Positions 1 through 6,390 of a stretch of 8,895 nucleotides of DNA are shown one piece after another. This stretch comes from Burkholderiales bacterium (lineage in GTDB: Bacteria > Pseudomonadota > Gammaproteobacteria > Burkholderiales > Burkholderiaceae_D), in NCBI GenBank assembly GCA_016197345.1, contig JACPVY010000236.1, positions 1 to 8,895 of the forward strand, written 5' to 3'. Below the pieces are notes generated by a model. The model was not told the origin of the DNA, made no database searches, and was given only the letters and a program-made list of their open reading frames with translations. Position 1 is the stretch's first letter; every line of letters starts with the position of its first letter. A program made the translations under genes and the position numbers.

Positions 1-568
1 CCACAATCAATTGCTGCTGCGCTTGCGCAAGCGCTGGTTTGCCCATCGTAATCTGCGGCCAAAAGGCGAAGGATTTTAATTGGCCTTGCAATAAATGCGC
101 GGCAAATGCCGGGTCACATGCTTTGAGTTTGCCGTCTAGCTGCGCCGCGCGTATCCAACTGACCACACCTTCTTCGCGTTCCCCCATCTTCGCCACCATG
201 GTTTGTGCCCGCTCGGGGGAATGGATGGTGGTGGCGATTGCGACACGCGCTAAATCCATGAAATTAGCGTCGTTTAGCATCTGCATTTTGTGCTGCATCA
301 ATTCCAGCAATTGCTGGCGCAGGCTGACATCGGGACGATACGCTTTATCGTCATCGGTCACGCTGGCTTCCCACAATTGCTGCAAGATCGCGGCAAATAA
401 ATCGTCTTTGCTAGGGAAATGGTTATACACCGTGCGTTTCGATACCTCGGCGCTAGCGGCGATTTTATCCATACTCGTGGCGTCAAAACCATTGGCGCGA
501 AATTCTGCAATGGCCGCCTGCAAGATGGCGTCGCGTTTTCTATCGGTAAGGCGTGGGGCTGGGGTCAT
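1..568 (-). CDS. TetR/AcrR-family transcriptional repressor (3' end cut by window edge)
   Basis: One-component repressor, expected to bind DNA as a dimer and release it on binding a small ligand. Reading the minus strand from the ATG at 568 gives 189 open codons with no stop before base 1, so the C-terminus lies outside the window. The N-terminus (RDAILQAAIAEFRANGFDAT, then MDKIAASAEVSKRTVYNHF, residues 33-51) is a textbook TetR helix-turn-helix followed by PSKDDLF. The remaining visible part is a helical ligand domain resembling the AefR-like C-terminal family (inference). No good Shine-Dalgarno precedes the ATG, but the start fits the family, with a short basic tail before the HTH. It is divergent from the hydrolase/dehydrogenase pair at 722-2646, with a strong palindrome between them, so it most likely represses that pair and perhaps itself. 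Family assignment is firm; ligand unknown. Confidence 0.92.
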   Translation of the reverse strand, partial: MTPAPRLTDRKRDAILQAAIAEFRANGFDATSMDKIAASAEVSKRTVYNHFPSKDDLFAAILQQLWEASVTDDDKAYRPDVSLRQQLLELMQHKMQMLNDANFMDLARVAIATTIHSPERAQTMVAKMGEREEGVVSWIRAAQLDGKLKACDPAFAAHLLQGQLKSFAFWPQITMGKPALAQAQQQLIV

Positions 569-613
569 AGGTTGTGGTAGCTAGGTGGGCAAACATTCTT
601 GCTAAGTGCAAAT

Positions 614-643
614 ATTTTACACTACCCAGTTTACTTTCTTCAA
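614..643 (-). promoter_or_regulatory. Predicted promoter of the tetR-like gene
   Basis: On the minus strand, TTGAAG (638-643) and TAAAAT (614-619) are separated by 18 bases, an acceptable sigma-70 pair driving the regulator that starts at 568. It overlaps the divergent plus-strand promoter. The spacer contains GTAGTG, a half-site of the palindrome at 665-688 (ACACTAC on the plus strand at 619-625), so the regulator could also control itself. By-eye prediction only. Confidence 0.4.
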
Positions 644-658
644 TTCTATGTCTATACT
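630..658 (+). promoter_or_regulatory. Predicted promoter of the hydrolase/dehydrogenase pair
   Basis: TTTACT (630-635) and TATACT (653-658) with a 17-base spacer form a reasonable sigma-70 promoter. Transcription would start about base 665, exactly where the 24-bp inverted repeat begins. This is the classic position for repression by the divergent TetR protein. Confidence 0.5.
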
Positions 659-664
659 CTTTCA

Positions 665-688
665 AAACTACACTGTGTAGTGTAGTTT
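665..688. promoter_or_regulatory. Candidate TetR-family operator (24-bp inverted repeat)
   Basis: AAACTACAC (665-673) and GTGTAGTTT (680-688) are perfect reverse complements around the 6-base centre TGTGTA. A nested 13-bp palindrome, CTACACTGTGTAG, occupies 668-680. Length and symmetry suit two TetR-type HTH domains. It covers the predicted +1 of the plus-strand operon and lies about 100 bases from the tetR-like start codon. That the adjacent regulator binds it is inferred. Confidence 0.65.
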
Positions 689-721
689 ATTCAGTCAAGC
701 AGCATCTAGCCAAGGAAGCCC

Positions 722-1777
722 ATGACAAACGCCAGCCAGCCCTCTCTCGCCACCGACGGCGAACAACGCGCTAAACATCAGGATGCGCAACGTCCCGCCC
801 CCGGCCTACTCGGCCAATTGAAAATCATGTGGCGTTTTTTCTTTGATAAACCCGATACCACCGTGCCACGCCTGCCGATTCCAGTGCAAGCACTCAGCCG
901 CGCCGATCTTGAAGCAGCGCCAGACGCGAGTGTGTTCCGCCTCGGCCATTCGACCTTGCTATTGAAACTACACGGCGAATTCTTTTTAACCGACCCCGTT
1001 TTTTCTGAGCGTGCTTCCCCCGTGCAATGGGCTGGCCCTAAGCGTTTTCACCAGCCGCCGATTAGCATCGCCGAATTGCCGCCGATTAAAGCGGTGATTC
1101 TGTCGCACGACCACTATGATCATCTCGATTACGCCGCCACGCTCGCCCTCGCGGATAAAGTCGAACATTTCTTAACGCCGCTCGGCGTTGGTCAACGCTT
1201 GATTGATTGGGGCATAGACGCCAGCAAAGTGCAGCAACTAGCGTGGTGGCAAAGCACCGCAGTTGCTGGGATTGAATTTGTAGCGACACCCGCCCAGCAT
1301 TTTTCTGGTCGCGGCCTAAAAGATCGCAATCAAACGCTATGGGCTTCCTGGTCGATTTTGTCGCCGCAAGCGCGTGTTTTCTTTAGCGGTGATTCAGGCT
1401 ATTTCCCCGGTTTTAAAGAAATTGGTGACAGGCTTGGGCCGTTTGATATGAGCTTAATGGAAACCGGTGCCTATAACAAAATGTGGCCAGACGTTCATAT
1501 GCAGCCGGAAGAATCGCTACAAGCGCATCTCGATGTCCGCGCCAGCCATTTGCTGCCGATTCATAACGGCACGTTTGATCTCTCCATGCATGCGTGGTTT
1601 GAGCCATTTGAGCGCATCGTCGATCTTGCTAGCCACCACAATGTTTCCATCACCACGCCGCAAATGGGTGAAGCAGTTAGCATCGTACAACCACATGCTG
1701 GCGGGCGCTGGTGGCATGCGGCCATCGCTCACCATCAACAAAGTCGTCCTGCGCCATTAGCAGCCGTCATTGAATAA
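722..1777 (+). CDS. MBL-fold metallo-hydrolase, NAPE-PLD/UlaG-like
   Basis: A 351-residue metallo-beta-lactamase-fold hydrolase of the Lactamase_B_2 group, closest in motif pattern to N-acyl-phosphatidylethanolamine phospholipase D. Metal ligands are visible in order: H129-x-H131-x-D133-H134 (SHDHYDHLD), H193 (PAQHFSGRG), D224 (FSGDSGYF) and H281 (LPIHNGTF). VHMQPEES (258-265) is also typical. This full set implies a working two-metal site. No signal peptide is obvious; residues 28-42 are hydrophobic/aromatic with basic residues and could be peripheral to the membrane (inference). AAGGA at 712-716 supports the ATG at 722. The dehydrogenase follows after 32 bases, probably in one transcript under the TetR-type operator. 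Family certain; phosphodiesterase activity on lipids is plausible but unproven, since bacterial members vary in substrate. Confidence 0.9.
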   Translation: MTNASQPSLATDGEQRAKHQDAQRPAPGLLGQLKIMWRFFFDKPDTTVPRLPIPVQALSRADLEAAPDASVFRLGHSTLLLKLHGEFFLTDPVFSERASPVQWAGPKRFHQPPISIAELPPIKAVILSHDHYDHLDYAATLALADKVEHFLTPLGVGQRLIDWGIDASKVQQLAWWQSTAVAGIEFVATPAQHFSGRGLKDRNQTLWASWSILSPQARVFFSGDSGYFPGFKEIGDRLGPFDMSLMETGAYNKMWPDVHMQPEESLQAHLDVRASHLLPIHNGTFDLSMHAWFEPFERIVDLASHHNVSITTPQMGEAVSIVQPHAGGRWWHAAIAHHQQSRPAPLAAVIE

Positions 1778-1809
1778 ATTCTCAATCGAATAATTTCCAT
1801 CAAAACATC

Positions 1810-2646
1810 ATGAAAAAAATTGCTCTTATTTCTGGTACTTCCTCTGGCATCGGTCTGGCAAGTGCAATTGCGCTAGCCAAAGCGGGTTATCACGTCGTCG
1901 CTACCATGCGCAATATCGCCAAGGCTGACGCTTTACGCAATGCCGCCCAGGCAGCCGACATCCAACTCCAGATTGCAGAAATGGATGTCGAAAGCGATGC
2001 CAGCGTCAACGCCTGTGTGCAGCAAGTGCTAAGCGAACATGGTCGTATCGACTTATTACTCAATAATGCTGGCAGCGGTTATCTGGGCACGCTAGAAGAG
2101 ACTTCGATTGCCGACGCTAAACGTGTGATGGAAGTGAATTTCTTTGGTGTTTGGCGCGTCACACAAGCCGTCTTGCCAGCGATGCGCGCGGCGCGTGCCG
2201 GCCATATCATCAGCGTCTCTAGCATCGGTGGATTGCGTGGCGTACCTTTCAATGACGCCTATTGCGCCGCCCAATTTGCGGTCGAAGGTATGATGGAAAG
2301 TCTGGTCGCTCTTGTGCAGCACTATGGCATACAGGTAAGTGTGATCGAACCCGGCCCAGTGCATACCGAATTCGTCGCTAGCGTGCGTCAAAAAATCGAA
2401 GAGCACGATAATGGGCTGGCAGATTACGCCGAATATCGCAGCAAACTATTGGCCTCGACCCAGCAAGCTTTTGCCGCCGCCGGCCAAACACCTGATGAGA
2501 TCGCGAGTGTGATTGTGCGTGCAGCGTTGGCTGATCAACCCGATTTCCGCTATCCAACCTCAGAAATCGTCAAAGCGCTAGTACTGCGCAAATATGTCGA
2601 TGCGACGGGCAATTCGGTACGGGACGATGCCGGGGCGCGGCTCTAA
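1810..2646 (+). CDS. Short-chain dehydrogenase/reductase with active-site Lys replaced by Gln
   Basis: A 278-residue classical SDR with a Rossmann fold. The cofactor loop is SGTSSGIG (8-15), the structural motif NNAG (85-88), and N110 lies in VMEVNFFG. The catalytic serine is S138 (SVSSIGG) and the tyrosine Y151, with the usual 13-residue spacing. The motif reads YCAAQFAVEG, so the lysine expected at 155 is Gln (codon CAA, near 2272-2274). PGPVHTEF (181-188) is the usual cofactor-binding PG motif. All other landmarks are intact and the frame is open, so this is not general decay. M58/D59 after the third strand and R34 after the second suggest NADP(H) may be preferred (inference). There is no clear Shine-Dalgarno; translation may depend on coupling to the upstream hydrolase. 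Family certain; substrate unknown, and activity may be reduced or altered by the Lys-to-Gln change. Confidence 0.92.
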   Translation: MKKIALISGTSSGIGLASAIALAKAGYHVVATMRNIAKADALRNAAQAADIQLQIAEMDVESDASVNACVQQVLSEHGRIDLLLNNAGSGYLGTLEETSIADAKRVMEVNFFGVWRVTQAVLPAMRAARAGHIISVSSIGGLRGVPFNDAYCAAQFAVEGMMESLVALVQHYGIQVSVIEPGPVHTEFVASVRQKIEEHDNGLADYAEYRSKLLASTQQAFAAAGQTPDEIASVIVRAALADQPDFRYPTSEIVKALVLRKYVDATGNSVRDDAGARL

Positions 2647-2698
2647 ATGACGGTTTAATCAAGGCTAAACCATCGCTCAATCTGTTTTTTAACAAAGC

Positions 2699-2727
2699 AA
2701 ACGCCGCAAATTTAGCGGCGTTTTTTT
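2699..2727 (+). terminator. Intrinsic terminator after the dehydrogenase, possibly bidirectional
   Basis: AAACGCCGC (2699-2707) pairs perfectly with GCGGCGTTT (2715-2723) around a 7-base loop AAATTTA, and T residues run on to 2727. This is a strong rho-independent terminator for the plus-strand pair. On the minus strand the hairpin is followed by TTTGCTTTGTT, a broken T tract, so it may also stop the convergent operon ending at 2741. Confidence 0.88.
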
Positions 2728-2740
2728 CGCTGACAAACCA

Positions 2741-4201
2741 TTAACGCAAACTTTGCAATGCCGCACGTAGCTCGCCATATTGAAAATGAAAGCCCTCTGC
2801 CAATAGACGCTGTGGTTTCACACGCTGCCCTTCCAGCAATAAATCGGCCTGCTCGCCTAACAACAAGCGCATCGGCCACCCGGGTGTTGGCATAAAGCAT
2901 GGTCTGTGCAACACGCTTGCAGCCGTTTTGGCGAACTGGCGCTGCTGCACGCTATCCGGTGCGGTGAAATTGTAGGCATGAAAGCCAGCCGTCAACTCTT
3001 GCTTTTGCCACAAAAAGGCAATCCCACGCAGCACATCGTCAACATGTATCCATGATAGCCATTGCTGACCGCTCGCCAGCGGGCCACCCGCACCAAAGAA
3101 GATAGGTAGCAACATTTTAGGCAAAGCGCCCTGCCGCCCAAATACCACGCCTAAACGGATTGCCACCACCGGCACTCCCAGCTTTACCATCTGCTGCGCG
3201 CTTGATTCCCAATCGCGGCAAAGTTGCGACATAAAAATCTCTTGCGTCGGGCTGCTTTCCTGCAATTCTTGATTGTCGCCAATTGGCTGGATGCCGTAAT
3301 AGCCGATGGCCGACGCATTGATGAAGAGCCTTGGTTGATGATGAGCCTGCGCAAACCAAGCGTATAGCGCATTGGTCAGCCCAATCCGGCTGGCACGCAG
3401 TGCAGCTTGCCTTACACTACTCCAGCGTGGCCCTAAAATGGGCGCGCCAGCAAGGTTAATCACCACATCAAACTGCTCTTGTGGCGATAACTGTGCCAGA
3501 TCGGTGACACACCTCGCCCGACCATCGAATTGCCATGCCGCGGCTTTGGCATTGCGCACAAATATCGTCACCTGTTGACCATCCGCTAGCAAAGCGCGCA
3601 CGAGTAATTGGCCGATAAAACCGGTCGCCCCGGTCACTAATACCCGTTCTGATTGACTGCCAAAACGCAGTGGTGCCGCGGCTTGCGCCACACTGGCAAG
3701 CTTGCTTAACTTGCGTGCGGCTAAGGCATCGCGCACACCTGAAACACCCACCCCAACCCCACATAGCGCCAAAAAGAGGGACAGATAGCCCTCTGGCTGC
3801 CATACTAAGGCAGTACTTTGTGCATACCAATCTGGCGTATTCAACACCAACAAGGCAACAAAAGCACCGCCATTCATGGCTAAGATGGTGTGTGTCACGC
3901 GCTCTGTCGCAGGCAAGAGTCGGGTTTTATCTTCGGTGACAAAATCCCATAGCGTCAGCACAATTTCCACAGCGAAAACCAGCAATAGCACAATCGCCCA
4001 CACACCATGCCAAGCCCAGCACGACAAGCCAATAAATAAACCCGCATAAATCAGCGCACGGCAAGCATGAATTGCTAGCTCTTTGCGGGCGCTAGTGCGC
4101 GTGGCAAGCGCTTCTGTGAGCTCGTGATGATAGAGGGTATCAAAGGCACCAAGCAAACCTTGGACGGCCATCAGTTGTAGCGCCAGTAAATGGGTATTCA
4201 T
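2741..4201 (-). CDS. TIGR01777-family epimerase-like protein with N-terminal membrane domain
   Basis: A 486-residue fusion. Residues 1-165 are hydrophobic with about four to five membrane segments (roughly 4-22, 46-64, 67-85, 104-121, 138-156). From 186 onward it matches the TIGR01777/YfcH family: Rossmann motif TGATGFIG (190-197), VINLAGAPI (247-255), NASAIGYYG (295-303, containing the S-x-YY signature), LC-RDWE (327-332), IRLGVVFG (348-355), WIHVDDV (384-390), and a C-terminal DUF1731-like tail with LLEGQRVKPQRLLAEGF (455-471). Soluble YfcH homologues are about 300 residues, so the first ~185 residues are extra. Members were sometimes labelled cell-division inhibitors; there is no support for that here. 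It is last in the four-gene operon, its ATG overlapping the preceding stop (ATGA, 4198-4201), with weak AAAGAG upstream. It probably acts on an NAD(P)-linked substrate at the inner membrane (inference). Confidence 0.9.
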   Translation of the reverse strand: MNTHLLALQLMAVQGLLGAFDTLYHHELTEALATRTSARKELAIHACRALIYAGLFIGLSCWAWHGVWAIVLLLVFAVEIVLTLWDFVTEDKTRLLPATERVTHTILAMNGGAFVALLVLNTPDWYAQSTALVWQPEGYLSLFLALCGVGVGVSGVRDALAARKLSKLASVAQAAAPLRFGSQSERVLVTGATGFIGQLLVRALLADGQQVTIFVRNAKAAAWQFDGRARCVTDLAQLSPQEQFDVVINLAGAPILGPRWSSVRQAALRASRIGLTNALYAWFAQAHHQPRLFINASAIGYYGIQPIGDNQELQESSPTQEIFMSQLCRDWESSAQQMVKLGVPVVAIRLGVVFGRQGALPKMLLPIFFGAGGPLASGQQWLSWIHVDDVLRGIAFLWQKQELTAGFHAYNFTAPDSVQQRQFAKTAASVLHRPCFMPTPGWPMRLLLGEQADLLLEGQRVKPQRLLAEGFHFQYGELRAALQSLR

Positions 4202-4887
4202 GTGTGGCTCTTTGCGGTGGGATTGGATTGGTGATTGGCGTTGGCGTACGCTGGCGCCGCTATTTGTTCAAATACACCCACTTGCGTAAAGGTGGTGCCA
4301 AACAAACAATGGCGTATTTCGATCCGAATATTAAATTGCGTAGGACTATCGTTGCGATGGCACAGAAAGGTTTTGCCGGGCGTGAAAATGCCGTGAATGG
4401 GCAGGCGCCATCCTGCCACATCCCAAAAATAGCCATCGCTGGTGAAATACAAATCACCGTCTTGCACATGCAAGCGCAATTTCATTCCAAGACCTAGGCC
4501 CACATATTCCAGCACTTCGCCACGCTCGCTCTCTTGCATATACGAGGTAAATTGAATCGGCTTGCGACCATGCAGGTGGTAGATCCGCTGTTTAAAGATG
4601 GCCGGACTAGCTGCCTTGCCATACACCATGATATCAACCGGAAAGTCGCGATCGTTATAGGGTATCAAAGCACCGTCAATCAATGGCATCGTTAAAAAAC
4701 CGATGATTTTACCGAGCCAAGAACAGTGCAATTCACTCAAAAACCCGCGGTAATACAAGGGTTTATCTGGCTCAGGATTGTGGGCAAAGCGCGCTTGGAT
4801 ATCGCGATGCAAGTTCTGCCAAGCTGGCCCTAGCACTTTGCGAAACAATTCGCCTTCCGATGGCAGTGCGCTGGTCAAGCTATTCAT
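4198..4887 (-). CDS. DUF4166 domain protein
   Basis: 229 residues, mostly beta-rich, with no signal peptide and no clear membrane segment. The pattern matches the DUF4166 family: N-terminal LFRKVLGPAWQNL (14-26), YYRGFLSE (45-52), a hydrophobic WLGKIIGFL stretch (57-65), then TSYMQESERGEVLEYVG, GMKLRLHVQDGDLYFTSDGY (134-153), WRLPIHGIF (160-168), and a final strand pair ending GTTFTQVGVFE (197-207). The function of the family is not known. A longer reading to 5160 is open, but it runs through the upstream membrane-protein gene in another frame; the ATG at 4887 has AGGTG five bases ahead and overlaps the upstream stop as ATGA. DUF4166 is known to occur joined to NAD(P)-binding proteins, which fits the epimerase-like gene directly downstream. 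Confidence 0.82.
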   Translation of the reverse strand: MNSLTSALPSEGELFRKVLGPAWQNLHRDIQARFAHNPEPDKPLYYRGFLSELHCSWLGKIIGFLTMPLIDGALIPYNDRDFPVDIMVYGKAASPAIFKQRIYHLHGRKPIQFTSYMQESERGEVLEYVGLGLGMKLRLHVQDGDLYFTSDGYFWDVAGWRLPIHGIFTPGKTFLCHRNDSPTQFNIRIEIRHCLFGTTFTQVGVFEQIAAPAYANANHQSNPTAKSHT

Positions 4888-5369
4888 GCCGCACCTACCA
4901 TGCGCGCCTGTTGCCGATCTATCCACCACAGGCATAGCAAAGGCGGCAACATCGCCAACAAGGCTGCGATATCGAAATACACATGCAGCCATGCATTGTG
5001 CTGCAACGAAATCCACATGTCTTGCGGCGCCCACAACAAGATGCCGAAAATCAGCCAACTCCATGCTACTGGGTTGCGATAACGAGCGCCAAAATAGACC
5101 AGCGCGCCCATCCACAGTGACATACATGAGATCGTCGCGCCCAATAAACTGATCCACCAAACTTGGACGCTACGCACTCCGCTAGGAACGTTCTGTCCCC
5201 AAAATTGAAATTCGAGATAACGGTGATACCCCTCCAACAAGGGCCAACCCGCCAACCACGGTAAGAGCATGCCGATAATGAGATGCCCGGCAACGACGCC
5301 ATACATCCACAGAATCAGGCCTGCACGCATTGGGTGCTGCGGTAGATAAATCGTTTGCGCTGGCTTCAT
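4884..5369 (-). CDS. Small multi-pass inner-membrane protein, unknown function
   Basis: 161 residues, very rich in Trp, Leu and aromatics. Four membrane segments are likely at about 16-40, 71-93, 101-118 and 129-150, with the positive C-terminal tail DRQQAR (151-156) probably cytoplasmic. The loop after the first segment (about 44-68) holds EGYHRYLEFQFWGQNVPSG and would face the periplasm. I recognise no named family. The start is well supported: AAGGAG (5378-5383 on the minus strand) eight bases ahead, and an ATGA overlap with the regulator's stop. It ends in a second ATGA overlap with the DUF4166 gene, so its amount is likely tied to both neighbours. It may be the membrane partner of the two downstream proteins (inference). 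Confidence 0.85.
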   Translation of the reverse strand: MKPAQTIYLPQHPMRAGLILWMYGVVAGHLIIGMLLPWLAGWPLLEGYHRYLEFQFWGQNVPSGVRSVQVWWISLLGATISCMSLWMGALVYFGARYRNPVAWSWLIFGILLWAPQDMWISLQHNAWLHVYFDIAALLAMLPPLLCLWWIDRQQARMVGAA

Positions 5370-5911
5370 AGCGTTGGCTCCTTCTCATCGGCGGCCAGAA
5401 AGCCAGCAATTTTGCCGCCCATTTGCAGCATTTTTTTGAGGGTGTTTGGTGGCAGGTGTTTATAGGCGTGATAGGTGCTGCTGAGCATTTCCATGAACTC
5501 GAGCCCCTGTTGCATTTTTTCGCGCGAAGCCGCTTCTAGTGCGCTATCTTGATCGGCTTCTTGCATACATTCGCGTAGCACGCTTAGCGTGGGGTCGATT
5601 TCGCGTCGTTTGCGCTCTTCAATAATGACGCGAAAAATATCCCACACATCTTGATGGGCAACAAAATGGTCGCGCCTGTCTGCGATCAAATGGGTAATTT
5701 TGACCAAGCCCCAGCTTTGCAATTCTTTTAGGCTAGTGCTGACATTAGAGCGCGCTACCCCTAGCGTATCGGCAATTTCTTCAGCAGTCAGCGGTTGATT
5801 CGCCAAAAAAATCAGCGCATGAATTTGCGCTACCGTGCGATTGACGCCCCAGCGCGTGCCCATTTCGCCCCAGTGCAGCACGTATTTTTGCATCGTTTGA
5901 GAAAGTTGCAT
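5366..5911 (-). CDS. GbsR/MarR-family transcriptional regulator
   Basis: 181 residues from the preferred ATG. The opening MQLSQTMQKYVLHWGEMGTR leads to WGVNRTVAQIHALIFL (21-36) and a winged helix: LTAEEIADTLGVARSNVSTSLKELQSWGLV (41-70), then the wing with IADRRDHF (76-83). This is the typical GbsR-like MarR arrangement, followed by a helical dimer region. An in-frame GTG at 5935 would add eight residues, but the ATG at 5911 has AAGGTG (5917-5922) five bases ahead and begins where I expect homologues to begin, so 5911 is chosen. It is first in the operon; its stop overlaps the membrane gene's start (ATGA, 5366-5369). The palindrome at 5940-5955 next to its promoter suggests it represses its own operon. 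The ligand is unknown; choline-type signals of Bacillus GbsR should not be assumed. Confidence 0.9.
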   Translation of the reverse strand: MQLSQTMQKYVLHWGEMGTRWGVNRTVAQIHALIFLANQPLTAEEIADTLGVARSNVSTSLKELQSWGLVKITHLIADRRDHFVAHQDVWDIFRVIIEERKRREIDPTLSVLRECMQEADQDSALEAASREKMQQGLEFMEMLSSTYHAYKHLPPNTLKKMLQMGGKIAGFLAADEKEPTL

Positions 5912-5939
5912 GGCTTCACCTTCGTTTAATTTCACTTAT

Positions 5940-5955
5940 TTCTGTCATTACAGAA
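5940..5955. promoter_or_regulatory. Candidate operator of the GbsR/MarR-like regulator
   Basis: TTCTGT (5940-5945) and ACAGAA (5950-5955) are perfect inverted repeats separated by CATT. The site touches the predicted -10 box and covers the expected transcription start of the minus-strand operon. That placement and the 16-bp length suit a MarR-type dimer. That this regulator binds it is inferred. Confidence 0.55.
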
Positions 5956-5984
5956 GTTAAAGATAACATCGACATCAAAGTCAA
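5956..5984 (-). promoter_or_regulatory. Predicted promoter of the four-gene operon
   Basis: On the minus strand, TTGACT (5979-5984), a 17-base spacer and TTTAAC (5956-5961) form a sigma-70 promoter with a near-consensus -35 and a weaker -10. The 5' leader to the ATG at 5911 would be about 40 bases. Confidence 0.5.
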
Positions 5985-6024
5985 CAAACCTTACACTCTT
6001 TTCGCTCTTCAACCTTGAAGCGCT

Positions 6025-6033
6025 TGCTACAAT
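6025..6033 (+). promoter_or_regulatory. Extended -10 promoter of the 103-residue gene
   Basis: TGCTACAAT is an extended -10 element (TGn plus TACAAT at 6028-6033), about 45 bases before the ATG at 6079. No good -35 is visible, as expected for an extended -10 promoter. A palindrome, CTTCAA-CC-TTGAAG (6007-6020), occupies the upstream spacer and could be a control site. Confidence 0.5.
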
Positions 6034-6078
6034 GCGCGGCGCACCCTCACGCTAAACACCCGCTCAAGATGAAAAAAC

Positions 6079-6390
6079 ATGACAGAACATGACATCGCAA
6101 TCTTATTCGATGCAACGCCTAGCCAGTGGGGTCTGCGTGGCGATCCGTATTTGTGGCAAGCACTACGCAATGCATTGCAAGCGCAACCCTTAGCCCAGAA
6201 TGCCGATGAATTTTCAGCATGTATCGTGGAAAACATTGAAGCCATCATTGGTGTACCACTCAACCACCCGAAAGATGTCTACCTTGAACGGTTTGCGCAT
6301 GGCGGCATGTCGAGCGGTGTGGTATGTCTCCCTTTTTGGCGCGACAAAGCAATTCCTCTGTTGCGGCAACGCTATTTAACGCTGTTATGA
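6079..6390 (+). CDS. Hypothetical 103-residue cytoplasmic protein
   Basis: Unknown function. It has no signal peptide or membrane segment and is predicted mixed alpha/beta. Motifs that look conserved rather than random are TPSQWGLRGDPYLWQAL (13-29), a helical middle ending IVENIEAIIG (49-58), and a C-terminal FAHGGMSSGVVCLPFW (72-87) followed by PLLRQRY. The Gly-rich GGMSSG segment could be a turn or ligand loop (inference). The ATG at 6079 is chosen because the ATG ten bases earlier (6069) is closed within eight codons. The Shine-Dalgarno is weak. It is transcribed away from the GbsR-led operon and is probably monocistronic. Codon use and composition match its neighbours, and the motif pattern argues that it is a genuine gene. 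Confidence 0.75.
   Translation: MTEHDIAILFDATPSQWGLRGDPYLWQALRNALQAQPLAQNADEFSACIVENIEAIIGVPLNHPKDVYLERFAHGGMSSGVVCLPFWRDKAIPLLRQRYLTLL

Noticed and set aside
39..584. Plus-strand 181-residue open frame
   Set aside because: It is antisense to the TetR-family gene; the translation is Ser/Cys/Ala-rich without motifs, whereas the minus strand shows a clear helix-turn-helix.
3468..3830. Minus-strand 120-residue open frame
   Set aside because: It lies in another frame inside the TIGR01777 gene, with Cys/Arg-rich non-protein-like composition.
4198..5160. Longer 320-residue version of the DUF4166 protein
   Set aside because: The extra N-terminus runs through the membrane-protein gene in another frame; the ATG at 4887 has a ribosome site, an ATGA overlap and the expected family start.
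5912..5935. GTG start for the GbsR/MarR-like regulator at 5935
   Set aside because: The ATG at 5911 has AAGGTG at good spacing and begins at the conserved region; the GTG lacks a ribosome site.
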